Origin: Rhizobium mongolense USDA 1844
Lineage (GTDB): Bacteria > Pseudomonadota > Alphaproteobacteria > Rhizobiales > Rhizobiaceae
Assembly (NCBI RefSeq): GCF_000419765.1
Contig: NZ_ATTQ01000015.1
Span: forward strand, 83,855-147,854
Direction: 5' to 3'
Length of the DNA: 64,000 nt
Shown piece after piece: positions 25,646 through 33,902 of the stretch. Both the position numbers and the translations under genes were made by a program. Each line of letters starts with the position of its first letter. Within the stretch, counting starts at the first letter, position 1. Below the pieces are notes generated by a model. That model was given only the letters and a program-made list of their open reading frames with translations. It had not been told where the DNA came from and did no database searches.

Positions 25646-26908
25646 ATGGCCACAGAAATCCGCGTTCCAACTCTCGGTGAATCCGTCAGCGAGGCAACCG
25701 TCGGCACCTGGTTCAAGAAGGTTGGCGACGCCATCAAGGCCGATGAGCCGATTCTCGAGCTTGAAACCGACAAGGTGACCATCGAAGTACCGGCACCGAC
25801 CTCCGGCACGCTGTCCGAAATCGTTGCCCAGGCCGGCGAAACCGTGGGCCTCGGCGCTCTGCTCGGCCAGATCGCCGCAGGCGCTGCAGCCCCGGCTGCA
25901 GCCCCCGCAAAGGCTGCCGAGCCGGCTATCGCTGCTCCAGCCCAGGCAACGCCTGCTGCTCCGGCGGCTGCCGCTGCGGCACCGGTTGCTTCCGCCCCGG
26001 CCCCGGCTTCCACCATGCCGGCGGCGCCGGCTGCCGCCAAGATGCTCGCTGAGAGCAATCTCTCCGCCGATCAGGTCGAAGGCAGTGGCAAGCGCGGCCA
26101 GGTGCTGAAGGGCGATGTGATCGCTGCCGTCGCCAAGGGCCTTTCCGCCCCGGCTGCTGCGCCTGCCGCTCCCGCTGCAGTCCGTGGCCCATCGACGGTC
26201 GAGGACGCCGGCCGCGAGGAGCGCGTGAAGATGACGCGCCTGCGCCAGACGATTGCCAAGCGCCTCAAGGATGCGCAGAACACCGCAGCCATGCTCACCA
26301 CGTACAACGAGGTGGACATGAAGGCAGTCATGGACCTGCGCGCCAAGTACAAAGACGTCTTCGAAAAGAAGCATGGCGTGAAGCTCGGCTTCATGGGCTT
26401 CTTCACCAAGGCTGTGACGCATGCCCTGAAGGAACTGCCGGCCGTCAACGCCGAGATCGATGGCACCGACATCATCTACAAGAACTACTGCCACATCGGC
26501 ATGGCTGTCGGCACAGACAAGGGCCTGGTCGTTCCGATCATCCGCGATGCCGACCAGATGTCGATTGCCGAGATCGAGAAAGACCTTGGCCGTCTTGCCA
26601 AGGCCGCGCGCGACGGCACGCTCTCGATGGCCGATATGCAGGGCGGCACCTTCACGATCACCAATGGTGGCGTCTATGGCTCGCTGATGTCCTCGCCGAT
26701 CCTCAATGCGCCGCAGTCGGGCATTCTCGGCATGCACAAGATCCAGGAGCGTCCGGTCGTCGTCGGCGGCCAGATCGTCATCCGTCCGATGATGTATCTG
26801 GCACTCTCCTACGATCACCGCATCGTCGACGGTAAGGAAGCCGTGACCTTCCTCGTCCGCGTCAAGGAAAGCCTGGAAGATCCGGAGCGTCTGGTTCTCG
26901 ATCTCTAA
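25646..26908 (+). CDS. sucB: 2-oxoglutarate dehydrogenase E2 (dihydrolipoyl succinyltransferase)
   Basis: 420 residues. One lipoyl domain has the lipoylated K43 in ETDKVTIEV. An alanine/proline-rich linker (about 80-130) leads to the E3-binding domain (AAKMLAESNLSADQVEGSGKRG, about 130-150, cited in shortened form as AAKMLAE...GSGKRG) and the catalytic domain ending in SYDHRIVDG with H391 and D395. It forms the core of the complex with SucA and LpdA. A strong terminator follows directly, so lpdA downstream must have its own transcript or depend on read-through. Confidence 0.98.
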   Translation: MATEIRVPTLGESVSEATVGTWFKKVGDAIKADEPILELETDKVTIEVPAPTSGTLSEIVAQAGETVGLGALLGQIAAGAAAPAAAPAKAAEPAIAAPAQATPAAPAAAAAAPVASAPAPASTMPAAPAAAKMLAESNLSADQVEGSGKRGQVLKGDVIAAVAKGLSAPAAAPAAPAAVRGPSTVEDAGREERVKMTRLRQTIAKRLKDAQNTAAMLTTYNEVDMKAVMDLRAKYKDVFEKKHGVKLGFMGFFTKAVTHALKELPAVNAEIDGTDIIYKNYCHIGMAVGTDKGLVVPIIRDADQMSIAEIEKDLGRLAKAARDGTLSMADMQGGTFTITNGGVYGSLMSSPILNAPQSGILGMHKIQERPVVVGGQIVIRPMMYLALSYDHRIVDGKEAVTFLVRVKESLEDPERLVLDL

Positions 26909-26918
26909 GAGAATGATG

Positions 26919-26944
26919 GGGCCGCGCGAGCGGCCCTGTTTTTC
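26919..26944 (+). terminator. Terminator after sucB
   Basis: Perfect 7-bp stem GGGCCGC / GCGGCCC with tetraloop GCGA, followed by TGTTTTT, 10 bases after the sucB stop. Confidence 0.9.
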
Positions 26945-26961
26945 GCGGCAAGGAGTGCCTT

Positions 26962-27516
26962 ATGGCGCGTGGAGTTCCGGCAGCGGACGGCAGTCCGCTT
27001 CTAATCGTTAGGCTGAAATGGGCGGCTGTCTTGGCGGCGCCACTTTTCCTGTGCGCGATGACGGGAGCTGCGCTTTCGGCCGAGTGCAAGCAGTCGGATG
27101 CCGTCTATGCCGATCGCGACGGCGCTTATGAACTCCGCTTTTCGCCGCTTGGTTCCGAAGCCGCTGCGGCAAGCAATCAGTTCAAGATCAATGTCTTGAA
27201 GACCTCGATCGTTCTGGACGGCTATGTAATGCCGTCGGAGGAGCCTGATCGCGCAATCGGCATCGTCATGTTCAACTGCCCGGATGGCGATGTGACGGGT
27301 GCGGATCTCGATGCCTGCACGATATGGCAGGGGCCGGTCTACAGCGTCGGTGCCGCGGGCGAAGTGGATAATCTTCAGGCGGAGGCGGCGGGCGCTGCTG
27401 ACAGGATCGTGCTGCCTGGTCTCGGTCCGGCGATCCGCGAGTCCTCGATTTGGGGCGAAGGCAAGGCAACGGTCGCGCCCTGGGATGTCCTGACGTTCAA
27501 GGAATGCGCGAAATGA
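26962..27516 (+). CDS. Hypothetical exported protein
   Basis: 184 residues; family not recognised. A hydrophobic segment at about 21-40 ending ALSAEC looks like a signal peptide, so the mature protein of about 145 residues is probably periplasmic. Three or four cysteines remain (ECKQSD, FNCPDGD, DACTIW, KECAK) and could pair in disulfides. AAGGAG lies before the ATG. Its stop overlaps the start of the SDR gene by four bases (ATGA), so the two are co-translated. Confidence 0.75.
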   Translation: MARGVPAADGSPLLIVRLKWAAVLAAPLFLCAMTGAALSAECKQSDAVYADRDGAYELRFSPLGSEAAAASNQFKINVLKTSIVLDGYVMPSEEPDRAIGIVMFNCPDGDVTGADLDACTIWQGPVYSVGAAGEVDNLQAEAAGAADRIVLPGLGPAIRESSIWGEGKATVAPWDVLTFKECAK

Positions 27517-28265
27517 GCGATGCGCCTGTTCTGCTCGTGACCGGCGCAAGCCGCGGCATCGGTGCTGCCGTCTCAAGGCTGGCTGCCAAACAAGGCTGGC
27601 GGGTTGCTGTGAATTATGTCTCGAACAGGGCAGCCGCGGATGCCGTCATTGAAGCTATCACGGCGCATGGCGGCGAGGCGATTGCCGTCAAAGGCGATGT
27701 CGGCAACGCCGCTGATATCAACTCGATGTTCGAAACCGTTGATCGCCATTTCGGGCGGCTTGACGGGCTGGTGAACAATGCCGGTATCATCGATGCGGCT
27801 CAGCGCGTCGACGAAATGAGCGTCGAGCGGATCGAGCGGATGATGCGGGTCAATGTCACCGGCTCCATTCTCTGCGCGGCGGAGGCCGTTCGCCGCATGT
27901 CGAGCAAGCATGGTGGCACGGGCGGAGCGATCGTCAACATCTCGTCGATGGCGGCGATCATCGGATCACCGTCGCAATATGTGGATTACGCCGCTTCGAA
28001 GGCGGCGATCGATACCTTCACGATCGGGCTCGCCCGCGAAGTCGCCGCGGATGGCATCCGGGTAAATGCGGTCCGCCCGGGAATTATCGACACCGATATT
28101 CACGCCTCCGGCGGACTGCCAGACCGTGCGCGCGACATGGCGCCGAGCATTCCGATGCAGCGGCCGGGAACGGCGGAGGAGGTGGCCGATGCCGTCCTCT
28201 ATCTTCTTTCTCCTGCGGCCTCCTATGTCACGGGTGCAATCCTCAACGTCAGCGGTGGGCGGTAG
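27513..28265 (+). CDS. SDR family oxidoreductase
   Basis: 250 residues, classical short-chain dehydrogenase. Cofactor motif TGASRGIGAAV is at about 10-20, NNAG follows beta-4, and the catalytic Ser-Tyr-Lys is seen in NISSMAA and YVDYAASKAA. The C-terminal GAILNVSGGR is typical of FabG-like and glucose dehydrogenase-like members. An Arg near the end of beta-2 (YVSNRAAAD) suggests NADP(H). Substrate unknown. The start overlaps the upstream hypothetical gene by ATGA. Confidence 0.92.
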   Translation: MSDAPVLLVTGASRGIGAAVSRLAAKQGWRVAVNYVSNRAAADAVIEAITAHGGEAIAVKGDVGNAADINSMFETVDRHFGRLDGLVNNAGIIDAAQRVDEMSVERIERMMRVNVTGSILCAAEAVRRMSSKHGGTGGAIVNISSMAAIIGSPSQYVDYAASKAAIDTFTIGLAREVAADGIRVNAVRPGIIDTDIHASGGLPDRARDMAPSIPMQRPGTAEEVADAVLYLLSPAASYVTGAILNVSGGR

Positions 28266-28283
28266 GTCGCAAAAGGGGAAACG

Positions 28284-28922
28284 ATGCAATATCTTCTCGA
28301 ATTCCTGGGCCTGATGGCCGTCTTTTCTATCTTCATCGTCGTTCCGGGCGCCGACTTTGCCGTGATCCTTCGCCAGAGCATCGTGCATGGCCGCCGCGCC
28401 GCGATGATGACCGGTCTCGGCATGGGCCTCTCGCTGCTCTTCCACATCAGCTACACGATCTTCGGCCTCGGTCTGGTCGTGTCCAAGTCGCTGATGCTGT
28501 TTGCGATGATCAAATGGGCAGGTGTCGCCTATCTGGTCTACCTCGGTATCAAATCCTTCCGCGAACCCGGATTCAATGTCAGGGAAATCGAAGTCACGGA
28601 AGCCGATCGCGAGGCCGTTTCGGCGGTCAAGTGCCTCGGCACGGGCTTCATCACCAATGCCCTTAATCCAAAGCCAGTGCTCTTCTTCCTGTCGCTGTTC
28701 TCGACGCTGGTGCATCACGACACGCCGGCGCTGATCCAGTTCAGCTACGGCATCGGCATGGCATCTGCACTCGTTGCCTGGTTTGCCGGCGTCTCGATCT
28801 TCTTCACCGTCAAGCCGATCCGCGACCGCTTCATTGCCAGCGGCAAATGGTTCAACCGCATCACCGGCGCCGCATTGGTCGGCTTCGGCTTCCGCCTCGC
28901 ACTCACCCGCGCGGCCGACTAA
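28284..28922 (+). CDS. LysE/RhtB family exporter
   Basis: 212 residues with about six hydrophobic segments. LysE-family signs are VVPGADFAVILRQSIVHGRRAAMMTGLGMGL (near residues 16-46), AYLVYLGIKSFRE, and FITNALNPKPVLFFLSLF. These inner-membrane proteins export amino acids or related metabolites; the substrate is not predictable. It starts 18 bases after the SDR gene and ends 26 bases before lpdA. Confidence 0.91.
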   Translation: MQYLLEFLGLMAVFSIFIVVPGADFAVILRQSIVHGRRAAMMTGLGMGLSLLFHISYTIFGLGLVVSKSLMLFAMIKWAGVAYLVYLGIKSFREPGFNVREIEVTEADREAVSAVKCLGTGFITNALNPKPVLFFLSLFSTLVHHDTPALIQFSYGIGMASALVAWFAGVSIFFTVKPIRDRFIASGKWFNRITGAALVGFGFRLALTRAAD

Positions 28923-28948
28923 ACGATTAAAGCAAAGGAAAAGAAACA

Positions 28949-30355
28949 ATGTCCTATGATGTGATCATTATCGGAACCGGCCCCGGCGGCTATGTCGCCG
29001 CGATCAAGGCGGCCCAGCTCGGTCTCAAGGTTGCGGTCGTCGAAAAGCGCGCGACCTTCGGCGGCACCTGCCTGAATGTCGGATGCATTCCCTCCAAGGC
29101 GTTGCTGCATGCTTCCGAAATGTTCCATCATGCCGGCCACGGCATGGATGCGCTCGGCATCGAAATACCGGCCCCGAAGCTCAATCTCGAAAAGATGCTG
29201 GCGCACAAGGATGCGACGGTGAAGTCGAATGTCGACGGCGTTGCCTTCCTCTTCAAGAAGAACAAGATCGATGCCTTCCAAGGCACCGGCAAGATCGTTT
29301 CCGCCGGGAAAGTTTCCGTGACCGCCGACGACGGCAAGGTCCAGGAGATCGAAGGCAAGAACATCGTGATAGCCACAGGCTCCGATGTTGCCGGCATCCC
29401 GGGCGTTCAAGTCGCGTTCGATGAAAAGGTGATCATCTCCTCGACCGGCGGTATCGCGCTGGAGAAAGTGCCGGAAACGATGATCGTCGTCGGTGGCGGC
29501 GTCATCGGTCTCGAACTGGGCTCTGTCTGGTCGCGCCTCGGAGCGAAGGTGACCGTCGTCGAATATCTCGACACGATCCTCGGCGGCATGGATGGCGATG
29601 TAGCCAAGCAGTTCCAGCGCATGCTCGCCAAGCAGGGCATCGAATTCAACCTCGGCGCCAAAGTCGTCGGCGTCGAGAAGGGCGGCACGGGTGCCAAGGT
29701 GACCTTCGAACCGGTCAAGGGCGGCGACAAGGTGACGCTCGAAGCGGAAGTCGTTCTCATCGCCACTGGCCGCTTGCCCTATACGGCTGGCCTCGGCCTT
29801 GAAGAAGCGGGTGTCAAGCTCGACAATCGCGGCCGCGTCGAGATCGACGGCCACTTCAAGACCAACGTCGCCGGCATTTATGCAATCGGCGACGTCGTGA
29901 AGGGTCCGATGTTGGCCCACAAGGCGGAAGACGAAGGCGTGGCGCTTGCCGAAATCCTTGCCGGCCAGGCCGGTCATGTGAATTACGACGTCATCCCGAG
30001 CGTCGTCTACACACAGCCGGAAGTCGCTTCCGTCGGCAAGACCGAGGAAGAGCTGAAGGCGGCAGGCATCGCCTATAAGGCTGGCAAGTTCCCGTTCACG
30101 GCAAATGGCCGCGCTCGCGCGATGCTCGCGACAGACGGCTTCGTAAAGATCCTGTCGGACAAGGCAACGGACCGCGTTGTCGGTGGTCATATCGTCGGCT
30201 TCGGTGCCGGCGAGATGATCCACGAGATTGCCGTTCTCATGGAATTCGGCGGTTCTGCCGAGGATCTCGGCCGCACCTGCCATGCGCATCCGACAATGTC
30301 GGAAGCAGTGAAGGAAGCAGCACTCGCTGCCTTCTTCAAGCCGATCCATATGTAA
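28949..30355 (+). CDS. lpdA: Dihydrolipoyl dehydrogenase (E3)
   Basis: 468 residues. This FAD disulfide oxidoreductase reoxidises dihydrolipoamide on SucB. The redox pair is C41 and C46 in GGTCLNVGCIPSK, and the catalytic His-Glu pair is H447 and E452 in HAHPTMSE. FAD motifs IIGTGPGGYVAA and AIGDVVKGPMLAH are intact. Its position after the suc genes supports it as the E3 of 2-oxoglutarate dehydrogenase, although a terminator and three other genes separate it from sucB. Confidence 0.97.
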   Translation: MSYDVIIIGTGPGGYVAAIKAAQLGLKVAVVEKRATFGGTCLNVGCIPSKALLHASEMFHHAGHGMDALGIEIPAPKLNLEKMLAHKDATVKSNVDGVAFLFKKNKIDAFQGTGKIVSAGKVSVTADDGKVQEIEGKNIVIATGSDVAGIPGVQVAFDEKVIISSTGGIALEKVPETMIVVGGGVIGLELGSVWSRLGAKVTVVEYLDTILGGMDGDVAKQFQRMLAKQGIEFNLGAKVVGVEKGGTGAKVTFEPVKGGDKVTLEAEVVLIATGRLPYTAGLGLEEAGVKLDNRGRVEIDGHFKTNVAGIYAIGDVVKGPMLAHKAEDEGVALAEILAGQAGHVNYDVIPSVVYTQPEVASVGKTEEELKAAGIAYKAGKFPFTANGRARAMLATDGFVKILSDKATDRVVGGHIVGFGAGEMIHEIAVLMEFGGSAEDLGRTCHAHPTMSEAVKEAALAAFFKPIHM

Positions 30356-30378
30356 ATCCCGAAGACCGAAGCTCATTC

Positions 30379-30408
30379 GCCGCGGTTCGCAAGGACCGCG
30401 GCTTTATT
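30379..30408 (+). terminator. Terminator of lpdA
   Basis: Perfect 8-bp stem GCCGCGGT / ACCGCGGC with an 8-base loop, followed by TTTATT, 24 bases after the lpdA stop. I see nothing else in the 130 bases between it and the convergent TraB/GumN gene. Confidence 0.88.
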
Positions 30409-30536
30409 AATGAGCCTCTGACAGATGCCTTCGCCTTACTGGGCTGAAGCGCGATCAAGTCATCCTTCGGTCCGGCGAGCACGGGCAGCCGGATAAAGCT
30501 GGTAATGCAGGATATACCCGCGTTTTACGCGTAGCT

Positions 30537-31613
30537 TTAATTCACTTGCGTGACGGTGAAGCCCTGCTTGCGCAGAAGTTCGATGACTCCACCGTCGCCT
30601 GGCAGATGCAGGGCGCCGACAGCCATGAAGACATTGCCGCTGGCGAGAATCGGAGCTGCGCGCTCGGCCATTATTTTGTTGCGGTCGAGGATGATGCGCT
30701 GCTCGAAGCTGGCGTAATCGCTCTCCTCGTCCTTGCCGTCCGGCGAAACTGTTTTCAGCATCGGTATGGTCATGCCGATGTCGCCGGAGACATAGAGATC
30801 GGTCATTGTTTCCACGAGGTCGTTCATCTTCGAGCCGAGCTCCAGGGTCTCGATCAGTGACTTCAGATGGAATTCGACCGGAAGTTCGGCCATTGCCTGC
30901 AGTTGTTCGGCAAGCGTTTCGAGCCCGCGCACCTGCTTGCCTTCGGCGGCGGCGTCGGCTGCGATCTTCTGATCGAGGAAGGGGATACCCTTCGCCTTGC
31001 GGGAAATCTCGCAGGCGGGGAGCGCGACGGCGCTCGCAATCATCCAGGGTCGCATGCGCGAAACGGCGGAGAGCGGAATGCCGCGTCGCTTGAGGCCAGC
31101 ATCGAGACGGGCGTAATCCTCGCGCGACAGGAGTTTTTCGATCGTCGTCCCATCGGTGAACATGGTGAGATCCGGCCGGGCGAGGAGAGCGGCGGCCGCC
31201 TTCTTCTCATTCAGGATCTCATCGGATTCGATGACGATCGTATCGGCGCCATCACGAGCGGCCTGGGCGTAGAGCGGCAGGTTCAGCACGCGCGGATCAG
31301 TAACATGCATGCTGCCAAGCAGCCACGAGGTCTTCAGGCCGGGCATTTCGATCTTCCAGAAAATGCCTTTGCCGTTCGGCGTCGCATCCGCTTCCTTGAC
31401 GACCTCAGCATAGCGGGCAGGATCGTTCTGCTGCAGCTCGGCCATCAGGTTCTTGCCGGCGCAGGTATCGTCGGCAGCCTGCGCCGAAGACACCGCAAGG
31501 AGCACGGCGAAAAGCGCGGCGGCAAGCAGCATATGGAAGGCTGCAATCAGCCAGAGCAACATATTGCCAGGTGTCTTAGCGCGCAGACTACGCTGGCCGA
31601 TGGTGGTCGTCAT
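30537..31613 (-). CDS. TraB/GumN family protein
   Basis: 358 residues. A hydrophobic N-terminal segment (about 19-46, ending SSAQA) is a signal peptide or membrane anchor. The TIKI/TraB-like domain follows with WLLGSMHVTDPR and DTIVIESDE, which carry the conserved Gly-x-x-His and Glu of this putative metalloprotease-like family, and the C-terminal VFMAVGALHLPGDGGVIELL. Role in bacteria unknown. It follows xerC on the same strand after about 86 bases. Confidence 0.88.
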   Translation of the reverse strand: MTTTIGQRSLRAKTPGNMLLWLIAAFHMLLAAALFAVLLAVSSAQAADDTCAGKNLMAELQQNDPARYAEVVKEADATPNGKGIFWKIEMPGLKTSWLLGSMHVTDPRVLNLPLYAQAARDGADTIVIESDEILNEKKAAAALLARPDLTMFTDGTTIEKLLSREDYARLDAGLKRRGIPLSAVSRMRPWMIASAVALPACEISRKAKGIPFLDQKIAADAAAEGKQVRGLETLAEQLQAMAELPVEFHLKSLIETLELGSKMNDLVETMTDLYVSGDIGMTIPMLKTVSPDGKDEESDYASFEQRIILDRNKIMAERAAPILASGNVFMAVGALHLPGDGGVIELLRKQGFTVTQVN

Positions 31614-31699
31614 GGTGATGTTCCGGTCACAATGTATGAGAGCTCATGCTCTACGCCTTGCATGCGCATATTGCCTTAAGAGAATACGTTAACAAAAGA

Positions 31700-32713
31700 T
31701 TACGCCCTCGGATGGGCGCGATCGTAAACTTCCAGCAAACGCGATGAATCGACGCCGGTATAGACCTGGGTCGTGGACAGGCTTGCGTGACCGAGCAGTT
31801 CCTGGATCGTCCTCAGATCGCCGCCGCCAGCCAGCAGATGGGTTGCAAAGGAATGCCGTAGCGCATGCGGAGTTGCCGTTTCAGGCAATCCGAAGGCGCT
31901 GCGCATCCGCTGCATTGTGCGCTGGATGATTGCAGCCTGGAGCTTGCCGCCGCGAGCGCCGCGGAAGAGTGGTTCTGCTTTTTCCAGACGGTACGGGCAG
32001 AGGGAGCGGTATTTCTCAACCGCTTCAAGAACAACGGGCAGCAGCGGAACCAGGCGCGTCTTGTTGCCCTTGCCGGTGACGCGCAGTGTCGTGGCGCCTG
32101 CATGCAAGCTGTCCACAGTCAGGTCAAGTGCCTCGGCAATGCGCAGACCGCAGCCATAGAGGAGCGTGAAAACGGCCGCATCGCGCGCAGCGATCCATGG
32201 TTCCTCGTGAAGCTGTGCCTCGTCGCTGGCGACATTGATCGCCTGCTTGTCGGAGAGTGGTTTCGGCAGCGATTTCGGCTGTTTCGGTGAGCGAACGGCT
32301 CCTGCTCCGGCGGCGTTCACCAAACCTTTTTTTTCCAGATATCGCAGCAGCGACCGAAGACCGGCCAGATTGCGGCCAAGCGATCGCGCCCCGGAACCTT
32401 CTTTCCGGCGGGCGGCCAGGAAGCCGCGGAAATCGGCCGGGCGAAGAGATTCAATGTCCTTCAACGTCGCCGGGCCGCCGAGATGGCCGGTCAGGAAGGT
32501 GAGGAACTGGCGGCTGTCGCGCTCGTAGGCGTCGAGCGTGTGTCCAGAAAAGCGCCGCTCGCGCTCGAGATTTTCAAGCCAGGCGCTGCGTTCCGCCATC
32601 AGGCGCGGGTCGGCGATAATCAGGAGTTCGTTCACTGGCGCGGGCCTTGATTTTGTTCTTGCCTTTGCCAAGTTTGAAGGAGGGACCGTTAGGGAATTGC
32701 TAATATCGGCCAA
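31700..32713 (-). CDS. xerC: Tyrosine recombinase XerC
   Basis: Up to 337 residues. It acts with XerD at dif to resolve chromosome dimers. The SAM-like N-terminal core-binding domain is followed by the catalytic set: Arg in YGCGLRIAEAL, Lys in VTGKGNKTR, His-x-x-Arg in HALRHSFATHL, His in LLGHASLST, and nucleophile Tyr in TQVYTGVD. No ATG fits the start. TTG at 32713 gives the longest form; GTG at 32635 would start at NELLIIADPRL and give 311 residues, closer to the family norm. It diverges from the acyltransferase gene. Confidence 0.94.
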   Translation of the reverse strand: MADISNSLTVPPSNLAKARTKSRPAPVNELLIIADPRLMAERSAWLENLERERRFSGHTLDAYERDSRQFLTFLTGHLGGPATLKDIESLRPADFRGFLAARRKEGSGARSLGRNLAGLRSLLRYLEKKGLVNAAGAGAVRSPKQPKSLPKPLSDKQAINVASDEAQLHEEPWIAARDAAVFTLLYGCGLRIAEALDLTVDSLHAGATTLRVTGKGNKTRLVPLLPVVLEAVEKYRSLCPYRLEKAEPLFRGARGGKLQAAIIQRTMQRMRSAFGLPETATPHALRHSFATHLLAGGGDLRTIQELLGHASLSTTQVYTGVDSSRLLEVYDRAHPRA

Positions 32714-32776
32714 GCTCTTGTCATGCTTCCATCATAATAGGTTGCGATAGCTGTTCCGAACGAAACAGGACTTTGC

Positions 32777-33724
32777 ATGGCACGGCGCCAATCCACGACG
32801 GCTTTCGGACAGCTCGCGGAAGCGATCGCTCTGGTTTCCCACGGCAACCCCGGACACATCGTTGATACCCTGATCGCCGAGCGCGGCCAGCGCATCGTCC
32901 GTCACCCGCTTTGGCCGGTGATGCGGCCCTTTCTGTATGCGCTTTTGCGCTATAACAAGGCGATTCAGTTCGCCAACGACGTAGCGAACATGCCGGGCTT
33001 CCAGTGCTTCGAATATATGAGCAACCTGCTGACGCTGGATATCGCGGTCAGAAATGCCGAGCGCATCCCTGCTTCCGGCGGCTTCATTCTCGTCAGCAAT
33101 CATCCGACCGGCATTGCTGATGGTGTTGCAGTTTTCGACCTCCTGAAGAACCGCCGCCCGGACATGATGTTCTTTGCCAACCGGGACGCGGTGCGCGTCA
33201 ATCCGCGTTTTGCGGAAATGGTCATCCCGGTGGAATGGCGGGACGAATACAAGACGAAACTCAAGACCCGTGAGACGCTGCAGCTTACGAACCACGCCGT
33301 GAAGGAAGGAAAGGCAACTGTATTGTTTCCCTCGGGCCGCATCGCCTATTGGGCGAACGGCCGGCTGAATGAAAGGCCGTGGAAAAACTCTGCCGTCGGC
33401 CTTGCCCGCAAATACAATCTGCCGATCTTGCCCGTGCACATGACCGCGCGCAACTCCGGTCTTTTCTACTGGTTTGCAAAGTGGTCGACCGAACTGCGCG
33501 ACATGACGGTGTTTCACGAACTTCTCAACAAGCGCGGCGATCGTTTTGATTTCATCATCGGCAATCTCGTCCCAGTGGGGCATCTGGACGGCGACATAAA
33601 CGAAGTGACCAAGGCGCTTGAAAAACACACGCTACATGATCTGCGTGCGGACGGCGATGCACGGTTCCTGCCGCTTATGCAGCCGCCCGCACCGGAGATA
33701 GTGGCGGCCCATTCATTTCGTTGA
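32777..33724 (+). CDS. Lysophospholipid acyltransferase-like protein with HX5D motif
   Basis: 315 residues of the PlsC/LPLAT superfamily. The catalytic motif is NHPTGIADG with H109 and D115, i.e. H-X5-D where classical PlsC has H-X4-D; this spacing is known from COG3176-type members. Block III is FPSGRIAYW near residue 190. It probably transfers acyl groups to a lyso-lipid at the membrane; substrate unknown. It diverges from xerC and stands before priA without close coupling. Confidence 0.86.
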   Translation: MARRQSTTAFGQLAEAIALVSHGNPGHIVDTLIAERGQRIVRHPLWPVMRPFLYALLRYNKAIQFANDVANMPGFQCFEYMSNLLTLDIAVRNAERIPASGGFILVSNHPTGIADGVAVFDLLKNRRPDMMFFANRDAVRVNPRFAEMVIPVEWRDEYKTKLKTRETLQLTNHAVKEGKATVLFPSGRIAYWANGRLNERPWKNSAVGLARKYNLPILPVHMTARNSGLFYWFAKWSTELRDMTVFHELLNKRGDRFDFIIGNLVPVGHLDGDINEVTKALEKHTLHDLRADGDARFLPLMQPPAPEIVAAHSFR

Positions 33725-33902
33725 GCCGATAGGTTAAAGCGAGGCATGCTGCTCCGCTCGATGTTCGCCCACAACGAAAGGTCGCTGCGATCGATCCGCA
33801 TAAATCTTTCGGGCATCGGTTGACCGGCGTCATCGATGAGGACGAGTAGGCGATGGTCTCGCAGGTTTTCTTTTTGCTTTATAGCGGGCATGGTCACGCC
33901 CG

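Noticed and set aside
28919..30376. 485-codon open frame opposite lpdA
   Set aside because: Antisense shadow; the plus-strand protein is a complete lipoamide dehydrogenase.
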